A stretch of 64,000 nt of DNA from Marasmius tenuissimus (Eukaryota; Basidiomycota; Agaricomycetes; Agaricales; Marasmiaceae), in contig JAQOTA010000054.1 in the NCBI GenBank assembly GCA_029532415.1, positions 1,178,001 through 1,242,000 on the forward strand. The letters run 5' to 3'. Positions 32,298 to 44,227 of the stretch are shown here, piece after piece. Below the pieces are notes generated by a model. The model did not search any database, was not told the DNA's origin, and saw only the letters and a list, made by a program, of their open reading frames with translations. Position numbers and translations under genes: made by a program. The number at the start of each line of letters is the position of its first letter. Position 1 is the stretch's first letter.

Positions 32298-32801
32298 GGT
32301 ATAAAGACACAAAGAGACGATACGAGAGACTACCCGTTGACAATGGAAGTGGGTCGAAGAATCGAAAACTGGTTGAAAAGTTCAATGAATCATGAGAGTT
32401 TATGACAAGGTGATGTGTTTACCACGGTCCGGTTCAACCTGAACTGGACAATTCAATTGTTCGAATCTTCCCAAGTTCCTCCTCTTCCACTTCTGGGTCA
32501 CAATAGGCCTGCCAGCTCGAGTCAGTGAACTCAAGCTACCTGGAACCTTCCATATGCTCGGTGCACGGGGCGTACACGGGGTCACCTTGTGCTGCCTTTA
32601 ACAATGTGCAAAATCTTCGGGGTCTGCCACTTTTGGGCTGCAATGGACGTTCCTTTGTTTCCCTTCTAAGGACACTCATCACTAGCCCAACGATTGCGTA
32701 TCCGTCTCTGCTATGAGTCAAAAAATCAAGGCTATTGTTCTGTGGCATATATAAAGCTCTGCGGCCTGTCCTGGCGTTGTAAACAATTTCACGCTCACAC
32801 A
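32298..32801. promoter_or_regulatory. Shared bidirectional upstream region
   Basis: Only about 500 bp separate the start of kinase B (minus) from the start of the unknown gene (plus). TATATAAAG at 32748-32756 lies about 46 bp upstream of the plus-strand ATG and is the likely TATA box for that gene. No equal box is obvious for the kinase. Confidence 0.55.
32748..32756 (+). promoter_or_regulatory. TATA box of the unknown gene
   Basis: TATATAAAG about 46 bp upstream of the ATG at 32802, within a segment conserved in the orphan promoter copy. Confidence 0.55.
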
Positions 32802-34995
32802 ATGTCGCAACAACCACCCAGCGGTACGTTTCGTCGACTTTGACTCTGTATGCATACCTCTCAAATGATTTCCAGAGCTTCCGCTGCCAGACAAGATCAA
32901 CGTTCTGTTCTTCTCCACGTCGACTGACGTTGATATCGATATGAGCCGTATTCGACCAGAGATACTGGAGATCACATCAACGATGCGTATTGACACGTTC
33001 TTACAGGAAGGAGTCCGTAACCTGAAGCAGGAAGGTGTCCTTGCCAAGGAAATAGCCGTGCAGAAAGCCCGTATCTTTGTGACTGCTTCTCCTCGTCTAC
33101 ATCGTAAGTTGGTGCAGGACGTCAGGGTTCCAGATGCCGACTTCGGGGCCGCTATCAACAGTCTCACCTTAGTTCTCGAGGGCTATAAAGAAGATACTCT
33201 GGTCCTGGACTTCTTTCGGAAGCATTCACCATGGGTACTCTCCGACCCTATGGCCGCATGGCCTATTCTAGTTCGCCGAAAAGGTGCGTGTCTCTTGAGG
33301 ATCCACGAAGGGCTCGCTGTATCTTACTTTTTTGTTTTACAGACGACGTGCCATTCCAATTGGTGCTTGACATGTACAAGCCATATTATCGAGCACTACG
33401 CATCACAAAAACGAAGACATCGGATTTCTGCAAGGAGGATCGTCAACTCAACAAACTCTTGGAAGCAAAGCAAGTTCCTAGCCTAAACTTGGGACTTTGG
33501 AAGGTGATAAAGGAGGTGAAAGAGGGAAAGATCAAACTCAATGTAAGTGTTTCACGGGCATCGCTCGGTCTGCCATCAGCTAATGGGAGAATTACATGAC
33601 TTCAGAAAGCCCACTTCAGCAGAGCGACCAACAATGCCCGCTACCTGCTCAACTGTCCGTTCTTCTGGGACCAAATCAAGTCAACTCGATGCTTCGAAAT
33701 TGTCGGCGATGGGACGGATGATAAGGAGATGGAGGACGACGGGTGTGACGAAATTCTTTTATGGACGCTTGCCTTGGACACTGGACGAGTGTTTCGCCGC
33801 GCAGACGAGTTCGTCTTCAAGAAGAAGACGTCCACAGGAATCAAGGGCTCCATGGTCCAGAGCGCTATTTGTGATATCTACGAGGGCGACGACTACGAAG
33901 TAACAGAGTGAGCCGCCTTTTCTTCAATATTTTCTATTCGTCGAAACTCACGCACCTTGTCCGGATAGGAACCAAGGTGTCAGACTAAGCTACCTGATAC
34001 GCTACCAGAGGAACCTCGCCGAATTCTCTCGCCTCACCCCTCACCCCGACACCTTCGTCGTGTTTCTCCACTTGCTCATTGTCATCTGCGAGATCATCTC
34101 CAATCCTGGCCAAACCGATCGTGAACGCGGCCTGATGGAAGGTGTTGGTGAAGCCAAAGCCTTGAGGTCCAAAAATCTCGTGGATCCCACAACAGGCGAA
34201 ACCCTTACGATCGTCATCTATATGGACGCCCGCATGGTCGTAGACGTCTACTTCCTTTTCACCACCAAGGAGGATGCGGAGAAGTATGACATTGCCGACC
34301 TTCCTGTAAGTTTTATCTTCTACATTCGTTCGACCCTGCTGAGAGCTTACACTTTTTCTACTTAGGTTTACATGACCGAAATGAAATTCTACATCGCTGG
34401 CGGCCGACCAGATGTGCAAGAGTTGGGCGAAGACGGAAGCCCTACCGGTCGGACGATCGTCGGCAGCACCGAGATCATCCAGTTCATCGTTCTCTTGTGG
34501 CAGCTTCGCGCCGTGTTCGAGAGGATGTATGGCGACCAGCAGGAATTGGTCCGGGAAGTTGTCGGTGAGCTCAGGTCGATGTCGATTCTCCTACAGAAAA
34601 TCCCGGACTTGGTCTCCTCCTCGAAGGTCTCGACAGGCGAGGTTCAACCAAAGGAATTCCCCGGGTTGGTTTCTCTCCCTGTTCCGAATGCCGCTGGTGG
34701 GAACGGTAGTCGACACTCGTTGGTCCCTCGTGGTTCCAGAACTGCGAGTCAGGACCCAAGGATCAATGACAATCCTGGGAATGTGCCGATCCGACGTTCT
34801 GACCGTCAATCAAAACCTTCGCGGGGAAGTGGAAGTCGTTCTCTAGGTGTCCCTGAGGACCTTGGAGAAGAGGAAGAAGACAGTGGCCCCGATGGCGACG
34901 ACCCCAAGGACCGTGACTACAATCCAAGGGATGCCGAATTCGCCCCTCGTGATCCGCGGCAGGGCACGTCGAGAAAGAGGCAGAGGGTGGATTGA
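32802..34995 (+). CDS. Large protein of unknown function, nuclear-type tail
   Basis: Not recognised. Exon 1 is MSQQPPS, then ELPLPDKINVLFFSTSTDVD, TMRIDTFLQEGVRNLKQEGV, SPWVLSDPMAAWPILVRRK|DDVPFQLVLDMYKPYYRALR, LGLWKVIKEVKEGKIKLN|KAHFSRATNNARYLLNCPFF, GCDEILLWTLALDTGRVFRR, a splice to NQGVRLSYLIRYQRNLAEFS, the conserved-looking LVDPTTGETLTIVIYMDARM, VVDVYFLFTTKEDAEKYD and VYMTEMKFYIAGGRPDVQEL. The last 200 residues are disordered, with Ser-rich, acidic (GEEEEDSGPDGDDPKD) and basic (RQGTSRKRQRVD) stretches; the KRQR end looks like a nuclear localisation signal. About 650-680 residues, all junctions in frame. Its promoter, but not its body, is duplicated at 29.2-29.6 kb. The divergent arrangement with kinase B hints at co-expression (inference). 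Confidence 0.75.
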
Positions 34996-36014
34996 GTGTC
35001 GTTCAATGAAGATGCGTGTATAATTCACGATTAAGGTAGAATATGTGCATTTGATATTGAAATGGATGTGTTATGTATCCCTACCAACCTCACAATGTCC
35101 ATTCCAGGTCGAAGAGTGAGCATCGCAGGGATGAATCTCGGAACTGCATGATTGCGGCGAAATGAACCGGTTTCGACCAACTCAGAAAGGAGTCTCGGGG
35201 GTTTGGCATGCATTGACAATGTGAATCTAGCCATCTACTACTGGGTAGCCTCCCGTCGTCCTTCTCATGAGTATCAGCGAGCCTTACTAATTGAAGTCTA
35301 TTTCAATCTCTAGTTAGTACCATTTCTGTGCGTCCTCTCCACTCAGCCCAACAATCTTGTGTACTCAATCAATTGCTGGACGCGGTAGGATAAGATGGCG
35401 GTCTTTTTTTGAGGCATGAATGTCGGCGGTAGGTGGTTGTCAGAAGGAGAGTGGGCGGTTGTTGATCCTTGTTGATCCTCGACATAACACAAGGTCACGT
35501 TACGGTTGACTCAGCCTGAAAGCTTTGACCTTTACCGTCAATATGGGGGATCCTCATCAATGTCAAGACGCCAGACGCTAGTCGGAGACCTCCGGTGGTC
35601 GACTGGCCACAAAGTCCAACAGATAGTGTCTGCTAGCAGCTTACTCTCTGGAGTCTGTGAGAATCTCACTGGCTTCAGCAGCCCTGCCGGCGTATCCTGG
35701 GATTTAGATCTTTGAAAGCCAGTGTTCAAACCGCAAGTCTCGGGTTCAGCTGACTTTAGTTTCCAGTGGAGATTTTACTCCTTCGGTTGTCAAGATCCTC
35801 TAAACACAAGTCCACAAGCTCTTTCTAGCGTTGCCTCACCCGCACTGGCTTCCTCAAATCCGGGGCACCGGCGGATGAGACCGCCAGGATGAGACGCACG
35901 GACCATAGCTTCTAGTTTGGGCAAGAATTACCTAAAACTTCCCCTTCTCTTTCATGCTTCACGCTATCATCGAGCGTATCCATTGCTTTTCGTCGGCCCA
36001 GCATTGAATAAAAA
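34996..36014. other. Intergenic, no supported gene
   Basis: Spacer between the unknown gene and the SET gene. The direct repeat TTGTTGATCC occurs twice at 35460-35478. A minus-strand open frame (35031-35234, FTLSMHAKPPRLLSELVETG) and a plus-strand one (35506-35715) have no recognised relatives. Confidence 0.4.
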
Positions 36015-37608
36015 TGGATCGTAAGTTCTCAACGCGTCTGTCGCGAGGCTAGCTATACTGAAATACGCACCATACTTAGCACTCAAGTATCTCAGAGGAC
36101 ATTACAAAAAGATCAACAGTTTTGCATCAGGTGCAGGTACGTTCTCTCTCGAACTCGCTGGCGGTCCAAACCAGTCTATATGCTCTAAATTCCAGCAAAA
36201 CTACCCAGAGGATTCAAGATACCTCCTTCCTTTCAAACGATAGGAGGACCGTTTTCCCCAAACGGTAAAGAACTCCCCGGTTCACTCGTCTATACCTATC
36301 TACCTGCTATCACGAGCCAACAACCGCCGATTATTCGGATGGATGGACACAATGCCTCATTTCTCCAGCGGCAAAACGCGCGATTCTCAACACCCCAGGG
36401 TTCCCTCAGTAAATTAAACGACCCCCGAGGAGCCGATATCGAATAGCACTCAGCCCAGGTCGCGGTCTTCGAATGTTCGCTACGACGAAACTGCAAATCG
36501 GGGATCTGATTTTCAGCGAACGGCCGTTGGTGATTGCGACCCCCAGCGTGTTTCACTGTTTATGTCTGTTGGGCCGGACATACCAGAAGATTTTACCCAG
36601 GAGCGAATTTTGCAAGTGGCATTATTACAGGCAGAGAAACGGCTCGAGTTACTGTTCGCGGGATTGCTGAAGGAGCAGCAGAAGGCCTATTTGGCGCTGC
36701 ACAACAGTCATGAGCACGATGGGAGTGGACCACTCTTGGGTGTGTTGAGGACAAACTCCTTTGGAATGATTCTCGGAGGTGAGTACGGTCGTTTAAAACC
36801 CTCCCATGCGTTTGACTGACTTCGTTCAGGGGAAATCTATAGTGGTGTATGCAAAGACGCGTCACGTCTGAACCATAGGTGTGTACATCATTTTCGTTCG
36901 TGTTCCTGCGAAACTCACGTCTCGTATCCGTGTCTTCTTCTTCCAAGTTGTTGCCCAAACACGTATCGCACCTTCAACCCAGTGACTTTCGCTATGGAAT
37001 TTCGGGCTATGCGTAACATCGACAACGGAGTGGAACTCACCACCGCCTACATCGACGAGGCACAATCCCATCAAGAGCGTCAGGAACAACTCGACGCGTA
37101 CGGTTTCCAATGTCAGTGTCCGTCTTGTAAGGATCCCAAGGCGAGCGACGCACGACTTGCTTGGTACCGCGAGAGAACGCCAAATCACGTCGATCACATG
37201 CAGCAACTTCTCGATTGGCTCATGGACCCACGATGTCGGTAGACACCGTCGTCAGGTGCAGCCTGGAGCTGCTAGCGGGAATGGAAGAGGACGGTTTGGA
37301 GGCAACATTATGGTATCTGGAACATTTGGAGTATGTGGTGTATATGTATTGCGCTGCGGAGGACGAGGGGCAAGCTGTCGTTTGTGAGTGGCTTTTCCCC
37401 TTCAGGTGACCGATCAAACGTTGACGTTGGATCGCCCTTAGATATGTCCAAGCTGGATACGATACGACATGTCTTAACCGGTAGACAGAAACCGTCCGTT
37501 ACCGAGCTTAGGAGGATGGTGAAGGAGCATCACAAGTGGGGATGGAAGAGCTCTGTGACCGAGTTTCTGAGTTTATGCAGCCGTCTACGGCGCGAAAGGA
37601 AGAAGTGA
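36015..37608 (+). pseudogene. SET-domain (SMYD-like) protein gene with apparent frameshifts
   Basis: Family: fungal SET proteins, putative lysine methyltransferases. Exon 1 is ATGGATC with donor GTAAGT; LKYLRGHYKKINSFASG and PRGFKIPPSFQTIGGPFSPN follow. The SET region reads ALSPGRGLRMFATTKLQIGD, LIFSERPLVIATP, VGPDIPEDFTQERILQVALL, DGSGPLLGVLRTNSFGMIL, then RLNHS|CCPNTYRTFNPVTF across a precise intron (the NHSCxPN core), LTTAYIDEAQSHQERQEQLD and YGFQCQCPSCKDPKASDAR (post-SET Cys). Two shifts break the frame: one at CCCCC near 36541-36545, after ERPLVIATP, and one near 37224-37230, where LLDWLMDP and SVDTVVRCSLELLAGM are in different frames. Each would be repaired by one added base. A weak-donor 50-bp intron is also needed before ALSPGRG. 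Either a decaying gene or sequencing errors at homopolymers. Confidence 0.65.
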
Positions 37609-37804
37609 ATCACGAAAATTCGAGTAAATCAGATGTATCATATGATTTTTTGGATGTGTAGGGCGACGAGATGTACTCCATATAGACATAAGGACGAGGT
37701 GAACTAGTATCTGAAGCAATGAGAAGAGGCCTGTTATCAGGGAGGAGGTATGAATGCACCTGCTGTCAGCAGGAGACAGAGTCCTGTGACCAGGCCCGGG
37801 ATGC

Positions 37805-38612
37805 ACAGCGATTTAGTTCAAACGCTCGATCGCCTCTCCCAATCTTGGACGCTTCCTCATCATCGATAAACCAAACTCCCGAAGATCATGAGCAGAATCT
37901 ACATCCAGCCCCCCCCGTTCTCCGGTACCCTGCGCATGGAGGTGGCGTCGTAGCCTGCATCGGGATTTCCGTCACGTTCTTTCTTCTATTCGTCCCACCG
38001 TCGCACCTGTGGAGGAGAGTAATTGCAAGCCCCGGTTGACCGACTAATCCAGTGCGACTGTCGTCCAAATAGCACACTGTCCAGATAAAGCATGTATTTA
38101 TTCTCAACGCCAGCGTCTGAGGTTGGATATCGAGATGATAATGATTGTGAGAGTGCAGGAAGGCTATTGCGGCACAAGATTATTGAGCAATCGTAAGGAC
38201 TTCTGGACCTTCGAGAGCATAGGGTTCGCAAGGTTTCAGAAGTTGGTTCATGTCTTAACTGTAGTGAGGCATAGTAATTAATGAGGTAATCGACGCACAT
38301 ACCTCAAGTCCACCAAAAATCGCCTCTCTTCTACTCCATTCACCACTTCGAACTCGTGTATACATCCTCGACATCTGGCTTGGAACCACGATGGAGGTTG
38401 ATCGAATATTCAATAGGAAGAGAAACTGTGGGGACCTGATAGAGAGTATGAAATTAGGAGAGAGAAAAGGCTCAGGATTTGGTTTGCTGGATCGTACCTT
38501 GACGTCACCGTGCTCCCAGTGTCCCGTTCCAGACGATACGACGTGTCGTGAGGGCCGTTGCATTGTCCGGCAGGCGAGAAAGTCATCGGGGGTCAAGTCA
38601 AATCGAGATGGT
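37805..38612 (-). pseudogene. Degraded third copy of the tandem kinase gene
   Basis: Minus-strand sequence follows the kinases at 27.7 and 30.9 kb in short blocks: LEGPEVLTIAQ, CAAIAFLHSHNHYHLDIQPQ, TLALR, and the start of the tail region with SRPxLGE-like remains near 37810-37890. Several stops and shifts interrupt it (for example MPHYS then stop). In the catalytic loop Lys and Asn are replaced (HLDIQPQT) and the DLG segment is missing, so it could not be an active kinase. The upstream end runs directly into a TIR element at 38619, and no kinase sequence was recognised on its far side. Confidence 0.7.
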
Positions 38613-38618
38613 CAGTGC

Positions 38619-40022
38619 TATGGGGGTCCGCGATGGACAAAATTATTTTCTGATTTTGTGTTCTCGTTTTCGAAGCCGGCTGTATAATTTAGTTTTCGTT
38701 ATGTCTCCGTACTTTCATTTTCGCTTACCCCGGTAAGTTTATGTAACAGTGCCGGTGTAAGTCCGAGAATACCGACTTGCCGAGGATGTCAACCGGCTGA
38801 CAGTGGCGGCACACCATTTGGCCTCTACCAGTTGTGCACCGGCCGTAGGTGTGTTTGTCGAGCAGTTCCAGTCAGACGCCATCAGGAAGATTCCTGTGGT
38901 CCTGACATATACATAGCGAGACAATTGAGATCAGCTGCTATTGCTATTGAATTATCTAGTATGAACTTCCTTGACTTCAAAAGTGTACTGTAAGAGGTAT
39001 TTATAAAAACCACCAAGCCCGTCTGAATCCTGAGATTTGAAGTCGTGGAGGCCAGATACTTTATCTTCAGCTGTCGGTATTTACCAGAGTCATAGCTACT
39101 GTAGCCGCCACTTGTACGACCATACAACGGGAACTTCAAGGGACTCAACAGGCCTTGTGGGCAATCGGAAATCTCCGATGCCGGTGACTTTGCCGGGTGC
39201 CAGCTGCGGCCCTACTTAGTACTCCGGGGCAGTCCCTGTCTCCTGCCGTCGCAAGCGAGAACGAGAACGAACTATTCATACAGAAACAAGCGGCCTAAGG
39301 CCGAAAGTACAGTCATCTACCGGTCAATGACACAACGTTGCATAAATGAGACACCTCGATATTCCACCCCACTCTGAGCAATCCACGGTCTTATTATACC
39401 CTCTAATACATATTATCAGCCATCATAGTGCCGCTTTTGGTGGAGGAACGACCGGGCCATTGTAAACAGTGAAATCGGTGAATTTGACACAAAGTTTGGC
39501 GGGTGGGAATTTCCCATCAATGCGCTAAAATCTAGCGGGGAAGGAGACATACTCGATGGGATGAGTCTTCCACCCCCTTGACACACAAAAGAGGGCCAAG
39601 GTTATGTTTTATAGGCCTGATTTAGTATATAATTTGAAGCACAAGGTTCAGGAGCCCAAATTACCTTCTCCAGTCCCAAAATAGTCCCAAGAAGTCCAGT
39701 AATCATTTCTCTGAATATTTTCCTGCATCTATATCATCACAGAAACATTGTGATACAGTAAAAGATACATATCCTAGTATCAAGTAAATATTTGAGAGCG
39801 GCATAATAAGGGTAAGGTGCAAAAAAGTTGTTTGTATCATTGACTGATCTTGTGTCATTGACCGGTAGATGACTGTAGGTATTTTCTGCTCCGAAATCTA
39901 AATACAGGATTTTGACAGCGAAAATACCGGCATCTGCCGTACGAAAACCAAAAGCGCGACTACGAAAACCTGATTACGTCGATCTACCAAGTCCATAATT
40001 TTGTCCAGCATGGACCCCCATA
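38619..40022. mobile_element. 1.4-kb TIR DNA element with 6-bp target duplication
   Basis: Both ends begin TATGGGGGTCC and continue TGGACAAAATTAT: 28 bp with three mismatches, left at 38619-38646 and right at 39995-40022. The direct repeat CAGTGC flanks it at 38613-38618 and 40023-40028, as expected for a target-site duplication. Both subterminal regions hold several TTTTCG copies in the same inward orientation, a common transposase-binding layout. No transposase is encoded. A second element (39310-39875) is nested inside. Superfamily not assigned. Confidence 0.75.
39310..39875. mobile_element. Tc1/mariner-like MITE, TA target duplication (nested)
   Basis: A perfect 26-bp inverted repeat starting CAGTCATCTACCGGTCAATG bounds a 566-bp element without coding capacity. 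TA occurs directly outside each end (39308-39309 and 39876-39877). The CAGT start and TA duplication are typical of Tc1/mariner-type elements. It lies inside the 38619-40022 element, so it inserted later. Confidence 0.83.
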
Positions 40023-40028
40023 CAGTGC

Positions 40029-42081
40029 GTTTGACGACAGAGCGTGTTTCATTAATTCACACGGAATTTCCCAGATTGCTTTTACGCTCGTTAAATTCGG
40101 CCTTGCGGCCTGTGATTGGGGTTCTGTCATGAAGGTCCAAGCAACAATCCCACGTGGTGACGACAGAATTTCGAACAAGGTACTTACGCCCTTGGACTTT
40201 TACCGTGACCATCTATTTCCGCTTTCCCTCTGCTGGCTTCCCTTCATATAATTCGAAATTTGGAATACCAACAATGCTTTAACCAATGCGTGTTCGAATT
40301 TGCATGCCCCCAGGAGTTCAAACGTTCAAGTTCATCCGTCCCGGTACCAGTCAAACGCTTTCGAAATCTGGTTCTTGTCCTCACTCGGAGCTCCTTTTGC
40401 AAAAGTCAACTTGTAGCCCACTTTTGGCGTCTCGAAATTCTCTGCCTGTGCGTTCCAGGGTTCCCATTAGGTCAAAAGTTCACCCGAATTTTAATAAAAA
40501 TTAAGACTGAATTCATCAGCGGAAAGCAAAGCCAATGGCCATGAACGGTGAATGTAAGTATCGAGCTGTGCGATGGTGTCTGCAAGTTGAACAGTTCCAG
40601 AACGACCGTGCGTGGCCGGGTTGGACTTGCATATGTTTACCGGAAAGGAAAATGACTTCAAAGTCGGTAAGGGAGCCCGTTGTAATACAATGGCCGTCTC
40701 AAGCTTGGCAATGACTGCGTTGGTCGTTCTCCCCCTACCCACGTCCTCCGTGTACCTGAAAGTCGGAGCTCCGGCTTTGTCTCTTTCTCGATCGGGCGGG
40801 TGGCTGTTGTACAGGAGTTGGTTGACTGTCAGCCTTACTTGAGGCCGACAGATGCGCTTGGAATCGGTCAGCCCGACCCACTGCTGCAATATGCAGGAGC
40901 TCGGCTCGTCCTTCATGTCACCTTGCCTTCCTCGGATCTCTTTTTTCCCGTTATCCCTCTGCTTTCCCTTGCCCTAGCCATTTGGAGTGCGAGGTCCAGG
41001 CGACCAAACATCTACGCCCGAGAGAATTGCTGGACAATCGAGACTCAAGGCCGCCTTTCCTGGTTCATATCACGGAAGTCTGTCTACTCTATACCGTTCA
41101 TTTGGCCTTGGCTTCATACCAATCTTCTCAGAGTCAATCACTCCGACCTTTCCCTCAGGCACATGCACCCGCCATTCCATGACCTATGAGACTCAACGGA
41201 TTCCTGATACATCCACTAGCGGCTCTTGGCGAAAACATTTTTCCTGATCCAATACTATGGCACACCAAACTCGGACCCACCGCTACCGACGATCCAGATC
41301 GCTCTCATGTCGACAGTTGACTCTCGAGACCATAGAAGGATACATTACAGTTGGACACTCGTCCAGGCCTCATTATCATGTGGGTGTCAGCTCAAGGTAG
41401 CGGGACGGCAGTGTGCGATTCGAGGTTCCCCACCAGACTGATGTGTGCACTGTATGTATGTACCTCAAAGCTTTGGCTCGCGGCAGTTGACACTAACAAC
41501 TTTCAGTGACACACTTCAACAGCTTCTGACGTCTGCTTTGGGGATAGTGCACATCACCTATTGATCGGATCCAACGCGGTACGAGGATCTTGACCCGGAA
41601 AATAAGGCTGACACTCAACCCCTCCCTCCGACGTTAGCTTTTAGACAACTCTACATGGTGGAAAACTGATTCGGAGGCACGCCACTCGTTGTCGGGGAGT
41701 CAATGATAGGGGGAAATAGGTGTACTCGACGGATGGAGTTGAGGATGGGCACTGCGTAAAAAACGAAAATTGGTTAGTCGTCTCAAAACACAATACCCAT
41801 TTTTGGACTCACTGACCATAGACTATCACGCAGGTTGCTGGCTTCCAAAAAAGAGTTGTTCTCGAGTCATTCTATTGCACACATAGCCCCGAGACGTGCT
41901 CTGGATCGTTCCTGTTCGCGGGGTAGAGGCGCGGGAATGCGCCGTCCTCTAACTCAACAACCTATCACTATACATTCGTCCGCTTCTCATTATGACAAAC
42001 ACTGTCAGCCCCGAATGCTTCTGCGGGCGGAAACCTAGGAAATGCAGTTTCAGGCCATCAAGTACGCGTACTGTTTTTTGG
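40029..42081. other. 2-kb region without a supported gene
   Basis: Upstream side of the DyP peroxidase gene. Several overlapping open frames (for example 40491-40916 minus, 40800-41189 plus) show no domain, no signal peptide with partners and no paralogue in the window. Nothing repetitive was recognised. Confidence 0.35.
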
Positions 42082-42089
42082 TATAAAAC
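42082..42089 (+). promoter_or_regulatory. TATA box of the DyP peroxidase gene
   Basis: TATAAAAC lies 73-80 bp upstream of the start codon, with a pyrimidine-rich stretch (CTCTTCTCTCATCTCTCC) following at 42122-42140, a usual fungal core promoter and start-site layout. Confidence 0.65.
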
Positions 42090-42161
42090 CCCCCTACTGT
42101 TGTCCCGGAATCGACAGAACTCCTCTTCTCTCATCTCTCCAGTCTCACAGCTGTTTCCAGA

Positions 42162-44227
42162 ATGAGACTTTCCGCCCTCGTTTCACTCGCTGTTGCGCTT
42201 GTGTCTGCATCCGGTGCAGTACACGCTTCCGTGCTCAACTCGAGGCAGCCCAACCCCGATGGTGTCATCGTCAGTGAGTAGAAGTCTCGTCGTGGAGTCT
42301 TTCATGCTTCTCACAAACCACTATAGACCTCAACAATCAGCTTTCTTTGCCTCATCCCCATGACGCCAAGATTGGATCCCGAGCCATCAAGCTCGACACC
42401 AACAACATCCAAGGTCTTGCTATGTGAGTAGTGTCTCCCCGGCTTGTATCTCGGGGTGACTAATCCGGGTTATTTCAGGGTTGGAATGAGATTCATGATG
42501 ATCGACTTTGTCTTCTTCAACATCGTGGACCCCAAGACCTTCAAGGCCAAGCTCAAGGGAGACTTCTTCCCTCACGTCACCACCGCCGCTCAATTGGCTA
42601 ACCCGGCGACTCAACCGGCTGTCGCCGCCAACATTGCGTTCTCGCAGAAGGGCATGACCCTTCTTGGTGTAAACGACAACCTCGGAGACCCCAACTTCAA
42701 GACTGGTCAGGCCGCTGACGCCATCCGTCTCGGTGACCCCGGAACCACGAAGTGGCACAAGGAGTACCAGAAGGGTGTCATGGGTGTCCTTTCGATTGCA
42801 TCGAAGGACATGGACAAGATGAAGGCCGAGCTTGAGTCTATCCAGAAGATCTTCGGAAGCTCGCTCCAGGTTGCTTACACCCTCCATGCCCACGCCCGAC
42901 CTGGCGCAGGTATGGGTCACGAGCGTGAGTCGAGCACACTCCTGACTTGTTTTGACTGTCGCTTAGTCGTTTCCCCCGCCCCATAGACTTCGGCTGGGTC
43001 GACGGTATCACCCAGCCCGCTGTCGAAGGTTGGGACACCGCTGCTACCATCACTCCGGGACAATTCGTCGCCAAGCCCGGTGTTATCCTTCTCGGTGAGG
43101 AAGGTGACAATGTTCCTCGCCCGGCATGGGCCAAGAGTGGATCTTTCCTCTGCTGGCGTCAACTTGAGCAACTCGTGCCAGAGTTCCACAAGTACTTGAA
43201 CGAGACCGCTCCTGATGTTAAAGGACTGTCTCGTGACGATGCTGTTCACCTTTTCGGTTCCAGGATGAACGGCCGATGGAAGAGTGTAAGTGTTCTCGCA
43301 CGGGTATCCTCGACGACAATCGTTTGACCCTTCTTTTCCTATTTATGATAGGGTGCACCCATCGATCTCGCGCCATTCCGCGAAGACGAGGCTCTCGGTG
43401 CTGACCCGCTGAGACGTAACAACTTCAACTACGACCACCCCGAGCTCAAGGGTTTCAACATGAAGACTAACCAGACTATGTGCCCCTTCTCCGCCCACAT
43501 CTTGAGGAGTCGCCCTCGTGGCCACATCAAGCCGGAGCACCCTACCAGCCACATGATGCGTGGTGGTCTTCCTTACGGACCTGAAGGTACGAGTTTTTGA
43601 GTCTATACCTTCGACGGGATAGAGAAACTTATCACGGAGATTGCAGTCACCGACAAGGAGCAGGCTGCTAAGAAGACCTTCTCTGACCAGGACCCCACTC
43701 TCGAGCGTGGAATGGCTTTTGGTTCGTGTTCAAGTTCTGTTTATGAATGCGCGACGGTACTGAAGTCTGCGATTTTTCTAGCCGCATACCAATCCAACCT
43801 CGAGAACGGATTCATCTTCATTCAAGAGTCCCTCGTTAACAACCCTGAGTACGCGTTTCCCTCTTGGTAATATAAAAACTTGCTGACATTCAGCTCAATA
43901 GCTTCCCCGCTGGCACGAAGACTGTAAGCCCAAGGATTAAAGTTCTCCCTCCCTCTTCTCGTTCGCTGACACGACGTTATTATAGGGTGTTGACCCCATC
44001 GTCGGTTCAACTAACAAGGGAACTGTCGGAGACTCCCTCAGGGTCGTCAAGGGTATGGACTGGAACGACCACAATAAGGCCATCAACATCCAGAAAGGTG
44101 AGCAACATGACGCTCTCGGTCATAATCTAAAGCTGACGAACGACGAATAGACTTCGTTGTGACCCGTGGCGGAGAATACTTCTTCTCTCCTCCCGTTTCC
44201 GCTATCAAGGGTCGCTTGGCCCAGTAG
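42162..44227 (+). CDS. Secreted DyP-type haem peroxidase
   Basis: Predicted dye-decolorizing peroxidase, which uses hydrogen peroxide to oxidise dyes, phenolics and lignin-derived compounds outside the cell. The signal peptide is MRLSALVSLAVALVSASGAV with a likely KEX-type SR site (LNSRQPNP). After donor GTGAGT the protein continues NLNNQLSLPHPHDAKIGSRA, NNIQGLAMVGMRFMMIDFVF (family N-terminal NxQG motif), HFGWVDGITQPAVEGWDTAA with the GxxDG motif (Asp for peroxide cleavage), GVILLGEEGDNVPRPAW, SFLCWRQLEQLVPEFHKYLN, AVHLFGSRMNGRWKSGAP, then NQTMCPFSAHILRSRPRGH with the proximal haem His, and ERGMAFAAYQSNLENGFIFI. C-terminus GGEYFFSPPVSAIKGRLAQ, stop 44225-44227. About 500 residues, about eight introns, intact. 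Its 3' end is copied as a dead fragment at 48.84 kb. Confidence 0.92.

Noticed and set aside
38739..38924. Possible small Cys-containing secreted protein on the minus strand
   Set aside because: It lies inside the TIR element, lacks a signal peptide and its Cys pattern fits no known family.
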